From Atrina japonica (taxonomy: Eukaryota; Mollusca; Bivalvia; Pterioida; Pinnidae): a stretch of 64,000 bases of DNA. The translations under genes and the position numbers were made by a program. This document shows, in pieces, positions 36,270 to 46,474 of the stretch. The notes below the pieces were generated by a model. It searched no databases. It was not told the DNA's origin and saw only the letters and a list, made by a program, of their open reading frames with translations. The stretch covers positions 159,501 to 223,500 of the forward strand of contig BROG01000808.1 in the NCBI GenBank assembly GCA_030159075.1, read 5' to 3'. Every line of letters begins with the position of its first letter. Position 1 is the first letter of the stretch.

Positions 36270-37620
36270 TAGGTGATATATCACTTAGTCGAATAAGTAT
36301 GGGGCGCCGTTTTACTTTTTACTACTTATGCGAATAGGGGATATCTCTTTTATAAATTCTAAAGTGATATCACTCATACGAATGAATGATATCACCTATT
36401 CGAATGAATGATATCACCTATTCAAATGAATGAGTGATATCACTTATTCGTTTTGTAAAGTGATATCATCTATTCGAATAGGTGATATCACTTATGAATC
36501 AATGCCAATGAATGCTCCCTACACAAAAAATAAAATATATCCCTGGGTCTAACAAAAATATGACTTTTGTCATCTTGGGTATTATAAATTATTTATTTTT
36601 TTGTTTCCTTATATTTGGTCCAAAGAATTATTTAGGGAGTTTTAAGTTCAACCACTTTTAAAGTAATTTTGAGCGGAAATCGGACCCTAGTTCAAAATGG
36701 CAGTAGTCGGCGTTGTTGTTTCGGCGACTCTTTCTGCTTTAAATGCTGAACTCCATCCAAATCCTACAACAGACACAGTATGATTCCGATTCTGTAGCGC
36801 AGCGCCTTTATCCCGATACCGTAATATCGTCCTTTGTTCTTTGTTCTTGCGTAGATATATGCCTAGTGATATTCAACAGTCATGGAAGAAATGGGGAGCA
36901 TTTGGTTTTTACTATTTCCAAATTTGAATACTCGAATGAGTGATATCACTCATTCGTTTTGTAAAGTGATATCACCTATTCGAATATGTGTTATCACTTA
37001 TTCGAATAGTTGATATAATACCTATAAAAACATATAAAGTGATATCTCCTATTTGAAAGAGAGATATCATCTATTGGAAAGAGTGATATCACTTATACAA
37101 ATATTCGTTTTTATAAGTGATGTCACTTATTCGTAAAAGTAATATCACTCTTTCGAATAGGTGATATCACTCTTTCAAATAGGGAATATCACTTATTCGA
37201 ATAGGTGATATCACTTATTCGGTATTCCAATGGGTGATATCACCCATTCGAATAGATGATAGCACTTATTGAATTAATGATATCACCTATCCGAAAGAGT
37301 GATATCACTAACTGGTATTAAAAAGTAAAACGGCGCCCCATAAATAAGTGATATAACTTATTAGAGTAGGTGATATCATTTATTCATTTGAATAGATGAT
37401 AAATTTCATTTGAATAGGTGATATCACTCATTCGAATAGGTGATATCACCCATTCGTATAAGTGATATCACTTAAGAATTTATAAAAGTTATATCACCTA
37501 TTCGCATAAGTGACATCACCTATTCGAATGAGTGATATCACCGATTCGAATAAGTGGTATCACCTATTCGAAAGAGTGATATCACTAACAGGTATAAAAA
37601 AATTAGAGCGCTCCCCATAG
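36270..37620. repeat. Palindrome array (GTGATATCAC / ATTCGAAT)
   Basis: A left arm (36,270-36,500) and a longer right arm (36,935-37,600) consist of GTGATATCAC palindromes alternating with (T)ATTCGAAT(A) palindromes at about 21-bp spacing. They flank a 430-bp unique core with the short ORF 36,743-36,943. TATGGGGCGCCGTTTTAC at 36,298 is inverted at 37,319-37,342, and a variant (AGCGCTCCCCATA) lies at 37,606. Confidence 0.85.
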
Positions 37621-37837
37621 TGCCTCACATCTTGTTAGGAAGTGCACGTGACAGTTTTTCAGCAGATGAGACATAACCGAGGTCCCATGACATGACAGTG
37701 GTATCTTACGCAATAGTACCTCACTGCGTTAGCATAGTACAGATAAGATGTTGTGGCACTTCACCAGAGATGTTGACATCTCCATAAAAGTGATGATTGA
37801 AATTCTTTCGGGCTATAAAACAACAAAAACTTGATCA

Positions 37838-37877
37838 TGATGATGATGGAGGTGGTGGTGGTGGTGGTGATGATGAT
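37838..37877. repeat. Trinucleotide repeat (GAT/GGT)n
   Basis: GATGATGATGGAGGTGGTGG and following GGT and GAT units. Confidence 0.95.
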
Positions 37878-38239
37878 CAGATTATGCCCACAAGTATGCC
37901 AATATTATACCTTATTTAAATGTATTGGTAGGCTATCTTTCTTTGAGAAAAAATAGTGAAACACTTCATTGCACGCTGTTTGTTATGCAGACTTTATACT
38001 ATGTAACTATAAATATGGTATTGTCGTCTTTCACTTGCTAAAGGCAACGGGGCCGAAAATTTGTGTTGAGTGTTATACTATTTTTTCGCATAACGATAGG
38101 CCTACTGCCTTTTGTAGGACATTGAATTTTATTGCAATATAAAACATCTCAGATATCGACATGTAATCTATCCAGTTCAGTTACTACTTCTGGATCACTA
38201 AATAAGAGGGATAACTTATTCACATAGTTCCTTTAAGTT

Positions 38240-38560
38240 TTCAAATACGAAATTTTATCAACCATCGTACAGCTTTTAGCCATTCAGACAAAGTGTCTGG
38301 TTCTATGTCTTCATGTTTGGCCCATCGTCTGGCATACTCTTCGACAGATATCATAACTAAACTGACGCCAATTAAAGGAACGGGTTTCGGGGTATTTAGG
38401 ACCTCTTGAAATAAGATTTTTGAGGTTTTCATTTTCAACAAAAGAAACGTCTCCGGTGATGACATGCCCGATAGGACTATATTTGAAGGGAGATGATGAA
38501 CATGTGATGGTGTTGTGTAGACGATGGTTGATGTCTAGACACGGCAAAACCAGTTTGTAA
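38240..38560 (-). pseudogene. Retroelement ORF fragment, probably Penelope-like
   Basis: Two adjacent minus-strand frames are complementary. The upstream one contains GHVITGDVSFVENENLKNLI and SRGPKYPETRSFNW; the downstream one contains VEEYARRWAKHEDIEPDTL and SEWLKAV. I recognise this order (VITGDL..., GPK(Y/F)REP, YARRWAKRE, LSEWVK) from the region ahead of the reverse transcriptase in Penelope-like retroelement proteins of aquatic invertebrates and fish; that placement is from memory. A frameshift near 38,400 separates the halves, and no reverse-transcriptase or GIY-YIG part follows, so this is a short dead fragment. The class is less certain than its retroelement nature. Confidence 0.55.
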
Positions 38561-38904
38561 TTGAATAGCTTGGATGCTTTGTGCGGGTTAAAACGAACAA
38601 AAGCAAATAAAAATGTCTTCAGAGACCACCTTTGAGTGGCAGATTGGGAGTTCTATCAAGGCAGGTAACACTATAGTTATAAAATTGAATGTTGAATGCT
38701 AAGAGAGATGCTGACGTTTTGGATATTTTAATGTAGTAATGGTTTAAAAAGTTTGAAACACTAATAATAAGAGACTTCTTTTAAATGGACGCCCCTTAAC
38801 CAGTTTACAGTCAGAACTACTATGAATGTCAATGATATAGACACGAAAGTATTTGCTTCAGGTTTATACATATTCACAAATGTGCGCCATTTTGCTTCAA
38901 CTTG

Positions 38905-38962
38905 CCGTTTTGTTTGTTTTGTTTTTTGTTGTTTAACGTCCCACTCAAGAATCTTCCAATCA
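38905..38962 (-). mobile_element. SINE family I, truncated 3' tail
   Basis: TTGTTGTTTAACGTCCCACT followed by CAAGAATCTTCCAATCATATG is the 3' tail of SINE family I; the rest is absent. Confidence 0.7.
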
Positions 38963-39098
38963 TATGAATTGTAATAGGCAGCTCCCTGGTGCGCCATTTG
39001 AATTTTCCCGCCACTGATGACGTCATCCGAATTCTGGCTTCAATTGCACACTAGGGAGCCGCCTGTGACGTCATAACTGGAGGTGCGTCATACCGGAA

Positions 39099-39540
39099 GT
39101 GAGGTCATATTACCATGGCGACAGGGAGGTAGAAACAATAGTTGAGCTCGGGGAGTATGTTTATGACCGGAAGCGGAAGGCTGTGGGGGTGGCTTTCTTG
39201 GATATTAAGCCAATGAGAGCCTTCGATACAAGAGGTCCGGGTCATATGAGGTCACGTGATTTCACGAAAGGTCAGGTGCTAAATATAGAAGTTGGGTTTT
39301 TTCCACTTTTGGACTGAGAGTGAATCTATTTTTAGAACCGAAACCTCGGGGTTTTCCAGTTTTGCTGTCTAGAGTGTTATCAGTGGATCTGCAGCAGTTC
39401 TGGTTTTCCCCATCAGAGCGGTCTGACAGGATACGTTGAGGATGAGTATGCCGATCCCGTATCAAGTGCGCAAGCGCGAGAAGCGGTAGGTCGAGCTCGT
39501 AATCGCGAGTCAAGCTTGAACAAGTTATCATTATACTAAG
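39099..39540 (+). other. Possible coding fragments, unidentified
   Basis: The 72-codon ORF at 39,099-39,317 (contains VETIVELGEYVYDRKRKAV) and, further on, an open stretch at about 39,409-39,540 (YVEDEYADPVSSAQAREAV) look protein-like in composition, and this segment is more GC-rich than its surroundings. They are in different frames with stops between. They could be a decayed gene belonging to the mobile element downstream. No homology was recognised. Confidence 0.25.
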
Positions 39541-39564
39541 ACTCTGTAAAACTTATGAGTTTGT

Positions 39565-39745
39565 ACAAAAGGAGATCGCTCTGTATAGACTCTAGGATTG
39601 GAACAAAGGGGATATCACTCTGTATGGAATCTAGGATGGAACACTCTTTACAGACTGTATGGTTGGGACAAAGGGGGATCAATCTCTATATAGACTCTTG
39701 AGTTGGGACAAAGGGGAGATTACTCTATATGGACTGTCTCTACCA
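39565..39745. repeat. Minisatellite, about 60-bp unit, 3-4 copies
   Basis: Repeated CTCT(G/A)TATAGACTCT and TTGG(G/A)ACAAAGGGG blocks. Confidence 0.7.
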
Positions 39746-39914
39746 GGGGACGTGAAGTGAAACCGAAAGTATAAGAAGGGTAGCCATCTTGGATATGGAA
39801 TCATGGGATATCTAGTTTCATAGATAGACAGGAAATCCTGGCTAATGAGGGATACTTCATTTTACTGGAAACGACAGACTGACTAATCTCACGGCAGGAG
39901 AGATACATAAGTGT

Positions 39915-40035
39915 GTAATGTACTCAAAGTTTGCAAAGTGATCAAGTGTGTAACGTTCTTATGTTTCAAAGTTTGCAAAGTGATCAAATGTGTAACGTTT
40001 TCATGTTTCAAAGTTGTAAAGTGTGCAAACGCTCT
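39915..40035. repeat. Minisatellite with TCAAAGTTTGCAAAGTGATC unit
   Basis: About 2.5 units of 53 bp share CAAAGTTTGCAAAGTGATCA and TGTGTAACGTT. Confidence 0.8.
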
Positions 40036-40533
40036 GTTGCAACGTGATGATGCAAAGTTTGCAAGCTTTCTAATTTATGAAGTGACAAACTTTTGAAGAA
40101 TGAAGTTGTTCCCTGTTCTCACTTACATCGTTTTAAATAGGTTTCAAAGTTCAGACAGTGAAAAATGTATCTGTATTATTTTATATCGTTTAAGAGAGTT
40201 GCATTTCTGTATATAAAATAAAATATTAAACACTCACCAGAGGATTTTTCTGACGATGTTGACTCTTCGAGTTTTGGATGCCAAATGAACTCTAACTGAA
40301 CTTTTTCTTTAGTGTTTTAAGTTACTATTTTTAGAATTTGCAAACCAGTTTGGATTTCTATCTTATAAACTCTAATAAGTCTTTTTATCGATCAAGTAAA
40401 AAACAAATGAATGTTAACCTAGAAAATTCACCTACTATATTTTATACTTACCGCTACAGTATAACACAAACATACACACACAAAAACTGCATACTTTCAG
40501 TTAAGGTTTCTTTTCTAATAAGATGGGTGGCCC

Positions 40534-40857
40534 TTATAAGGGCCGTTGAATTATTGTCATCAAGAGAAAGTCCAGCAGACGTCGAAATCGACTGACTTCA
40601 ATCTCCATCTCTTCTATCAGCCGCCTGATTTCCGCCTCATGCAGCCTCAAATCCGCCTGAGCCATAGCATACTGCAGCTCAGACATCGGGGGCGACGATG
40701 GTAGCGCTCTTGGTGGAGGAGGCCTAGGTGGTGGTGTCCTAGGCCCGGACGGCTCGTGAACGTGGGCCTTTGTGGAGTAGGCAACACAAGCGTCAATTTT
40801 CTCTTCGACGTCGATAAATTCCTCTACGGAAATGACTCTCCGATGATACATCTCCAA
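40534..40857 (-). CDS. Hypothetical 107-aa protein, Pro-rich plus helix
   Basis: The open frame begins MEMYHRRVISVEEFIDVEEK, has a proline-rich linker (residues about 38-60, PPPRPPPPRALP) and then a predicted amphipathic helix (about 70-100, Leu/Glu/Arg-rich). The composition is protein-like and the region is locally GC-richer. It is not recognised. It lies on the strand opposite the Maverick-like genes, 240 bp from their start, and could be a divergent element gene or a chance ORF. Confidence 0.3.
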   Translation of the reverse strand: MEMYHRRVISVEEFIDVEEKIDACVAYSTKAHVHEPSGPRTPPPRPPPPRALPSSPPMSELQYAMAQADLRLHEAEIRRLIEEMEIEVSRFRRLLDFLLMTIIQRPL

Positions 40858-41097
40858 TGTTGTCCATGATGAACTGATACCGAGTAAAACAAATGTCTGG
40901 TTTATCTAGAGACTATGAACGCGCACGCAAGGTATGACGTCAGCGTTCTATTTGGAGTATGAGTTGTTCCATGACTCTCACTTCTGATACTCGGGGCGTT
41001 TTTGTCTTATACCTTAGGTGATTTATACACACACTACGCTACATAAAGTGACCATGTCTATAATACTACGTCTCTCAGTTTCATTACTAGTATTAAA

Positions 41098-41696
41098 ATG
41101 GCTTACTATCACTATCAGTCCATATATCCCGATACGATACAATTAAAGTATGATTTTACCATGATTGTGACAGGACCTACCAAATCTGGGAAAACTGAAT
41201 TTGTAAAACAACTGATAGAATGGAATGATCAATGGATTCATCCCCATCCCGAAAAAATTGTATGCTACCGTGAATGACAATCTGCTTATGAAATCTTACA
41301 ATGCAAACATCATGTTCACTTCATTCAAAATTTGCCTGGGGATGACGAAGTCTTAGTTTCTGATCCGACTAGTTGTCACCTACTTGTCATCGGAACACGA
41401 GTGTGATCTACATCACTCAAAACTTGTTTGATCGGGCTAAACAATATGATACCATAAGTTTGAATGCTCATTATCTCATCCTGTTTAAGAATCCTAGAGA
41501 TAAATCTCAAGTGACCAACTTATCACGTCAATTAGATTTACCAGGGTTAAACCATGCTTATCACGACGCTACAAATCGCCCTCATGACTATCTTTTGATT
41601 GATCTCACATCGTCTACTGATAATCTAAGATTAAGATCAGATCTGTTTCATCCTTGGTATACGGGAGGAATAGTGTTGTTTACACCTTATAAGTAG
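41098..41696 (+). pseudogene. Packaging ATPase (FtsK/HerA-type), broken
   Basis: The first frame has the Walker A motif GPTKSGKT about 30 residues from its ATG, preceded by the expected beta-strand (FTMIV). There is an in-frame TGA at 41,275-41,277 and another near 41,403. The downstream frame (41,373-41,696) holds the C-terminal part with VIYITQNLFD, FKNPRDKSQV and YLLIDL, family signatures I know from Maverick-type ATPases. Between LLVI and the next conserved segment the Walker B acidic pair and following residues are missing, apparently by a small deletion that also shifts frame. It cannot encode a working ATPase. Confidence 0.7.
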
Positions 41697-41744
41697 ACAG
41701 TACATTTCTCAAGGTCGTCATTTCTCGTATTCCTGTTGAATCAT

Positions 41745-42150
41745 GAATCCTTTACCTTAAGCCACCAGTAAACTGGTGACTACTTTAAGAAAACTGCAAT
41801 TGGAAAAAGATCCCATAAGACGTCAAGAACTGTTATAATTAGGCAGAGACGCTTTATTGAAATGGTTTGGTATGGGGGCTAAAAATCTTCTGTCTGGTAC
41901 TATTCCAGTGACCAAACCTACAGCAACGTTCATACAGAGAAGAAATGCTGATCTTTTAAAAATCTTTGTTGACCCAAAAGCTGACGGAGAAGCTAAGAAA
42001 ACTGCTATCTTAAAACTGGGAGGGGCAGAGTTTTTAGGTGGGGTACTCATTCGCTCCCTGGGCTGGACGTCTCAAGAAGAACACTGCACCTTAAAAGAAA
42101 CAACCAAGGGCATCCCCTCCTTCTTTCCAGCAGAAAAAGAAGAGTCCTAA
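41745..42150 (+). pseudogene. Small virion-type ORF of the Maverick-like element
   Basis: An open stretch (with one stop near 41,836) begins with a Lys/Arg/Leu helix (TLRKLQLEKDPIRRQEL) and continues through LSGTIPVTKPT to a Gly-rich hydrophobic end, KLGGAEFLGGVL. This layout (basic helix, an N-x-P-L/V-T-type segment, then GGFLG-type tail) resembles a small conserved ORF of adintovirus/Polinton elements, recalled from memory. The function of the family is uncertain; a core or membrane-active virion protein is only an inference. Confidence 0.45.
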
Positions 42151-42187
42151 GAAAAAGAACCCCCATTGATTCAAAAATTTATTAATA

Positions 42188-42718
42188 TGAAACAGATTCG
42201 TGAAGCTAACGCATTCAATCAGGCTTCTCCTGCACAAATACCGTCTCCACCTGCAACCAACAGCCCGGTAGCAGGAACTTCTTCTATTGTAACATCTATC
42301 TTTGGACAACCTATACGTCTTCTTGGTAGACCTAATTAATATCAAAATTACTCAACGTAAACAATCCCATATTAGTAAGACTAAAGCATCCCTACAGAAT
42401 CTGAATGTACCTAAAAAGTAGAAGTCTACTCTCACTTCTTCTTCAAAGCAGTCCTTGTTATTTCCCTTATTACCAAAACCTTTAGCTGCGAAAGATGTAT
42501 CATTTCAGCTAAACAAACCTGTTACGTCTACTCCAAAATCTACTCGTTTACCTTTGTTTGCTTCTACCTTTGGATCTACTATCACCAGCCAGTCTAGGAC
42601 AAAATCTACTTCATATATGAATAGCTACAAATGTGCATGGCACAATGCTCTTTTTAATACGAGTAAAGAACTTCAAGATCATAAACGACTTCAACATCCT
42701 ATGTTGATACAGGTTTAA
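42188..42718 (+). pseudogene. Ser/Thr/Pro-rich ORF with degenerate zinc finger
   Basis: A broken frame with Ser/Thr/Pro-rich sequence (ending at 42,718) terminates in YKCAWHNALFNTSKELQDHK. This has the spacing of a C2H2 finger, but the second cysteine position is histidine (C-x2-H), so the finger is degenerate or atypical. A stop lies near 42,338. It is placed as an element gene by orientation and position. Confidence 0.4.
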
Positions 42719-42769
42719 AAACTACCTCAGATCATTTGTATAGAATTCAAAGGAGTGATTCATTTAACA

Positions 42770-42955
42770 AAACGTCAGAATCGTCACTTGGGTTCAAAGA
42801 AACAAGTCTTAAAAAAACTAGTTTATCCTTAATTGACTGCCCCTCGACGACGTCGTATTCTAACGAATCAGCAGGGTAGTGTTTTACCTATTTTAACCTT
42901 ATTAGCGCCATTACTACGGGATGTAGCTTCTCCTATCTTAAAATCTATATTATAA
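42770..42955 (+). pseudogene. Basic/hydrophobic small ORF of the element
   Basis: The frame reads a basic stretch (TKRQNRHLGSKKQVLKKL), a stop, then APRRRRILTNQQGSVLPILT and a hydrophobic end, SPILKSIL. A basic head with a hydrophobic tail, LPILTLLAPLL, resembles small virion peptides of Maverick-like elements. Tentative. Confidence 0.35.
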
Positions 42956-42957
42956 TC

Positions 42958-43430
42958 ATGACCACAAGAAAAATGATCTTAGTTCCCGAGAGGACCATGG
43001 ATGAACTCAAACAATGGAGGGAATACCATATTTGGGACAAATATGGTCGATATCGTAACTGATGCCTTACGGCCACAACCTAGGAAAGGGTATCAACCCT
43101 CGAGACTTGATAGTTTTGTAAAAGGATTAGTGGAATAGAATGTCCCTCGTGATTGGATATATAATCCTAATTATATCAAAGCTATGAGTACCCATAAACC
43201 TCTGGATGATGATGATAATGTTGAAGATGACACAGGGTTCTTTGATGCTATGCCTACTCTTCCTTCTACTGACATAAAAGATTCTGCAAAGACATCCCTT
43301 AGTCAGAAATTTGTCAAGGATTGGCATAGATTGACTCCTACGGTCTGGTCTACAATTAAACTATCCCAAAAGAGTCTTCCAGAATGGACCAAAACTCAAA
43401 ATCTTTGCAGAATGGCAAATTAACATCCAC
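42958..43430 (+). pseudogene. Conserved element ORF starting MTTRKMILVPERTMDEL
   Basis: The start MTTRKMILVPERTMDELKQ is followed by a frameshift and stops; a later open piece at 43,184-43,423 is acidic (DDDDNVEDDTGFFDAM). The KM(V/I)LVPE opening is one I associate with a conserved ORF upstream of the integrase in these elements. Function unknown. Confidence 0.4.
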
Positions 43431-44305
43431 CTTTTATGATCCCTCTAATCAAGGTGGCTATGCAGGTATACAACCTCTCTATCGAGAAGTGAAACGTCGC
43501 AAGTATCCAATTTCTCTAAATGGGGTCAAACAATGGGTGAAAGAAAAAGACACGTATACCCTTCATAAATCTATTAAGAGAAAGTTTCCTCGTAACCAAA
43601 CGAGAGTGACCGATATATGTATCCAACACCAAGACACCCAATGACGGGTATACGTTTCTCTTATTTGTCATTAATGTTCTATCTAAATATGCCTGGGCCA
43701 TCCATTTGAAAAATAAATCCGATAAAGAAATGGTACGAGGGTTTCAAAACAAGTTATAGGACGACGTCCTGTTCGTAAACAAACCGATAAAGGTTTACGA
43801 CAGACAAAACAGAAACAAAGCTAGGAGACTTATAGAACGATTTCAACGGACACTGAAAGCTGGCATGTGGAGATATTTTACTCATACTCGTTCATGTCGT
43901 TATGTTGACGTTCTTCTTCAGATTGTTCAAGCTTATAATCGATCGTGTCATCTTGGTATCGGTGGAAGACCCATATAAGTCAATTCTTGCAATGTATAGA
44001 AGTCTGGAAAACCTTATATGATACCCCTCCTAAACGCCATCCATTACCCAAGTTTCATACAGTTGATCGCGTACGTATCAGTAAAGTAAAACGTACATTT
44101 GATAAGGGATACTTACCTAACTGATCAACGGAACTGTTCACGATCCAGAAACGAGTACCTGATCGTTACCCCTATGTGTATTACATCCAAGATGATCATC
44201 AAGAACGATTGGAAGGTACGTTTTACGAATCAGAATTACAAGCCGTAGTGAAAACAGATGATGTCTATGAGATGGGATTCGTGATCATAGAAAAAGGGGT
44301 GTAGG
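43384..44305 (+). pseudogene. Retroviral-type DDE integrase of the element, broken
   Basis: Fragments in several frames follow integrase order. An N-terminal FYDPSNQGGYAGIQPLYREV lead-in with VKQWVKEKDTYTLHKSIKRK comes first; then, after a stop, a core strand with VLSKYAWAIHLK, QTDKG (second catalytic Asp region), LIERFQRTLK (catalytic Glu region) and RYVDVLLQIVQAYNRSCHLG; then a C-terminal SH3-like part with VRISKVKRTFDKGYLPN and GTFYESELQAV. The segment expected to hold the first catalytic Asp is largely missing after the stop at about 43,642. Multiple stops and shifts make it non-functional. Confidence 0.7.
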
Positions 44306-44439
44306 TATAAATCGATTTATAGAAGAAGTGAAGGTACATTTGAAAGGATAACATTCTAGTTTTGATTCATGGATTCCAAATTCAACTTGATCGACCAGTA
44401 GACTCGGTAAGCCGTAAATACATGTACTTCAAAATTATT

Positions 44440-44790
44440 TTTAATATCAATAAATTGAATGTTTTCTTTAAAAACAGTTTTTAAATTAGAAAAAAAAAAT
44501 TTTAATATGAAAAGATAAATTGAATTTTCTTATATTAATGAGATTTTTTAAAAACATTACCAAATATTTTTTTATTAGAAATCGGATGAATTTTTTAATA
44601 TTAAGAATTCGACAAATTTTCATATTATTTTTTTTTAATTTTAGAAAATAATTTCCTAATATTTAGAAAATATTTTTTATATTAAAAAGTCGACTGGTTT
44701 TTTATATTTGATTTTTTTTTAATTTTAAATTTTATTTTTCAATTTTAAAAATATTTGTAATATAAGAAAAAAAAAGATTTGTTATGTTAC
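44440..44790. other. Extremely AT-rich stretch
   Basis: Long runs of A/T with TTTTTTAATTTTA-type sequence and no ORF. It lies between the Maverick remains and the SINE. Confidence 0.7.
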
Positions 44791-44806
44791 AAAATTTGTA
44801 TGAATC

Positions 44807-45088
44807 GAACCGGCCTGGCTCAGTCGGTAGCGCTCTCGACTCTTCAAGTGATCGGGAGGTCGTGAGTTCGAGTCCAGCCGACGGAAGGTCGGTTTCCTGT
44901 CCTTCTGACTGAGACAGTAAAACCTAGGTCCCGTGTCACAGTAGGTGTCGGCACTTTAAAGAGCCCTCACTGCTCAATGACCGTAAGTGCCGAGCATAGG
45001 TCAAAATTTGAAGCCCTTCGCAGGCATTTGGTGACGTCTCCATATGAGTGAAAGATTCTTGAGTGGGACGTTAAACAACAATAAAAAA
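44807..45088 (+). mobile_element. SINE family I, full length, plus strand
   Basis: It begins with a tRNA-like head: GGCCTGGCTCAGTCGGTAGC (A-box region) and GTGAGTTCGAGTCC (B box). The body has GGTCCCGTGTCACAGTAGGT and GCACTT-to-GAGCATAGGTCA, and the tail GAGTGGGACGTTAAACAACA ends in ATAAAAAA. It is flanked by the 9-bp duplication GTATGAATC (44,798-44,806 and 45,089-45,097). It is the reference copy for the family in this window. Confidence 0.93.
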
Positions 45089-45661
45089 GTATGAATCCAT
45101 ACAATGATTGACAGGTAACTCTTCTACAGTATCGGTTAGACGAGGAATGTAGAAGTACATGCTTCTAGTTATTTACATTGTCGATAATATATAAAGCCTA
45201 CCCTCATATATCGCTGATATAGTTATGGTCAAATTATCAAGAAATAACAATATAACAGAAATATAATATATAGATCTATAATAAAATGCATACTTCGAAA
45301 ATATTTTTTACCCGCGATATTTTATGCAAAAAGAATCTCTGCCTAAACAAAATTTTTGAAAGACCACCTTTATCACTGGTACATCAGTCAATTTAAACTA
45401 CAATTACACATTTTTATTATAATTTATGATAATCTCTTAAAATCACAAATCATGAAAAAGTGAGCCATCAAAGATAAATGATAAATATGTCGGGTTGGCC
45501 ATATAACTTTTAAGTGGTTATCTTTGGGATATTTAAATAAAAGACAAATTTTAAAATCGTTGCCTATGACCTTTAAAAAAAAACAACCTTGCTGAGCGTG
45601 CACCGCCGATCACGGGCCTTTAAAACATACATATAATTATCATAGTGTATATTATACATTT

Positions 45662-45743
45662 ATGGACCTCTAGGTAGGGTGATATGAAGGGTCGTCTACC
45701 TGAAGCAGTCACATTCCCCTGAGGGTTACCAAGAGGTCCATTA
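45662..45743. repeat. Short imperfect hairpin
   Basis: TGGACCTCTAGGTA at the left pairs with the inverse of TACCAAGAGGTCCA at the right. It lies just before a TTGTTTATTATA stretch also found next to the hairpin at 53,731. Positions 45,098-45,660 show nothing else. Confidence 0.55.
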
Positions 45744-45776
45744 ATTGTTTATTATACCGAAAAAAAAAGAAATTTA

Positions 45777-46064
45777 ATGAGTCAAGTTCAATCAACAATT
45801 TTAATACATTTTATAGTTCCCTTGTTTATTAATCAAACAATTCAAACATATCTTTGGTCAATTTTGGCAGTATTTGCTGGATCCAATTTTTTAACACGAT
45901 TTATGTTATTTGTTTACATGGAGCCCACAAGAAAAACAACTCTTGCTAGAATAAGAGAGAGTGTCGCCATGGAGGTGGGGGCACGTGCTCCAGGGAAATA
46001 TGAAGTTTTGTCATCCCTACGAAGGAAACGATGTTTTGAAACATCGACACGTGATGTATTTTAA
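45777..46064 (+). CDS. Unrecognised 95-codon ORF
   Basis: A hydrophobic first half (residues about 8-48 with IVPLFINQTIQTYLWSILAV) is followed by a basic tail (TRKTTLARIRESV and onward). It lies just upstream of the first folate-receptor-like copy on the same strand, but outside the duplicated segment. No homology was recognised and no upstream promoter is evident; it may be spurious. Confidence 0.2.
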   Translation: MSQVQSTILIHFIVPLFINQTIQTYLWSILAVFAGSNFLTRFMLFVYMEPTRKTTLARIRESVAMEVGARAPGKYEVLSSLRRKRCFETSTRDVF

Positions 46065-46474
46065 CGAATCAGCTTCATACAGTAATACGCTAGTGTATAT
46101 TGTTCGTATTATATGACATTGATGGTACATATACGGAAGTCTCAAAATAAAATAAATTGAATTTGTAGTACATCCATCCTCTTGCCTTTAATTATTCATA
46201 ATGGCCAAACAACCTTTAAAGCACGCTTCCTTAATGTGAAATGCCGCGTTTTGATAACAAATAAGTGATAACAGATCAGTAAAAACTAATTTATAAACCA
46301 AAACTAATAACTAAAATGTCCCTCCTGGGCTTCCGTAACAAACACAGTGATAGCACGAGAAGTCTGCGAGATGCAGAATATTGATTATGTTGTGTTTAGC
46401 GGTTTGTACAAACATACAATTGGGCAATCGATTTTTATTGATCTAGAAATGGAATAATATGGAAGAAACGAAAT

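Larger units (their letters stand above)
41098..44310 (+). mobile_element. Decayed Maverick/Polinton (adintovirus-like) element
   Basis: A run of co-oriented broken ORFs in the order packaging ATPase, small core-type ORFs, a Zn-finger-bearing ORF, a short conserved ORF and a DDE integrase. The ATPase-plus-integrase pairing is the hallmark of Maverick/Polinton-type elements, including endogenous adintoviruses. Every gene carries stops or frameshifts. No DNA polymerase B, clear major capsid or TIR was found in the window, so it is partial. It is a genomic fossil, not an intact element. Confidence 0.7.

Noticed and set aside
40240..40305. Exon-like minus-strand stretch ending in a GTGAGT donor (HPKLEESTSSEKSSG)
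   Set aside because: No acceptor in frame and no partner exon; it could not be tied to any gene.
44807..44880. A functional tRNA gene
   Set aside because: It has A- and B-box-like sequence but continues into a SINE body and tail with target duplications; it is a SINE head.
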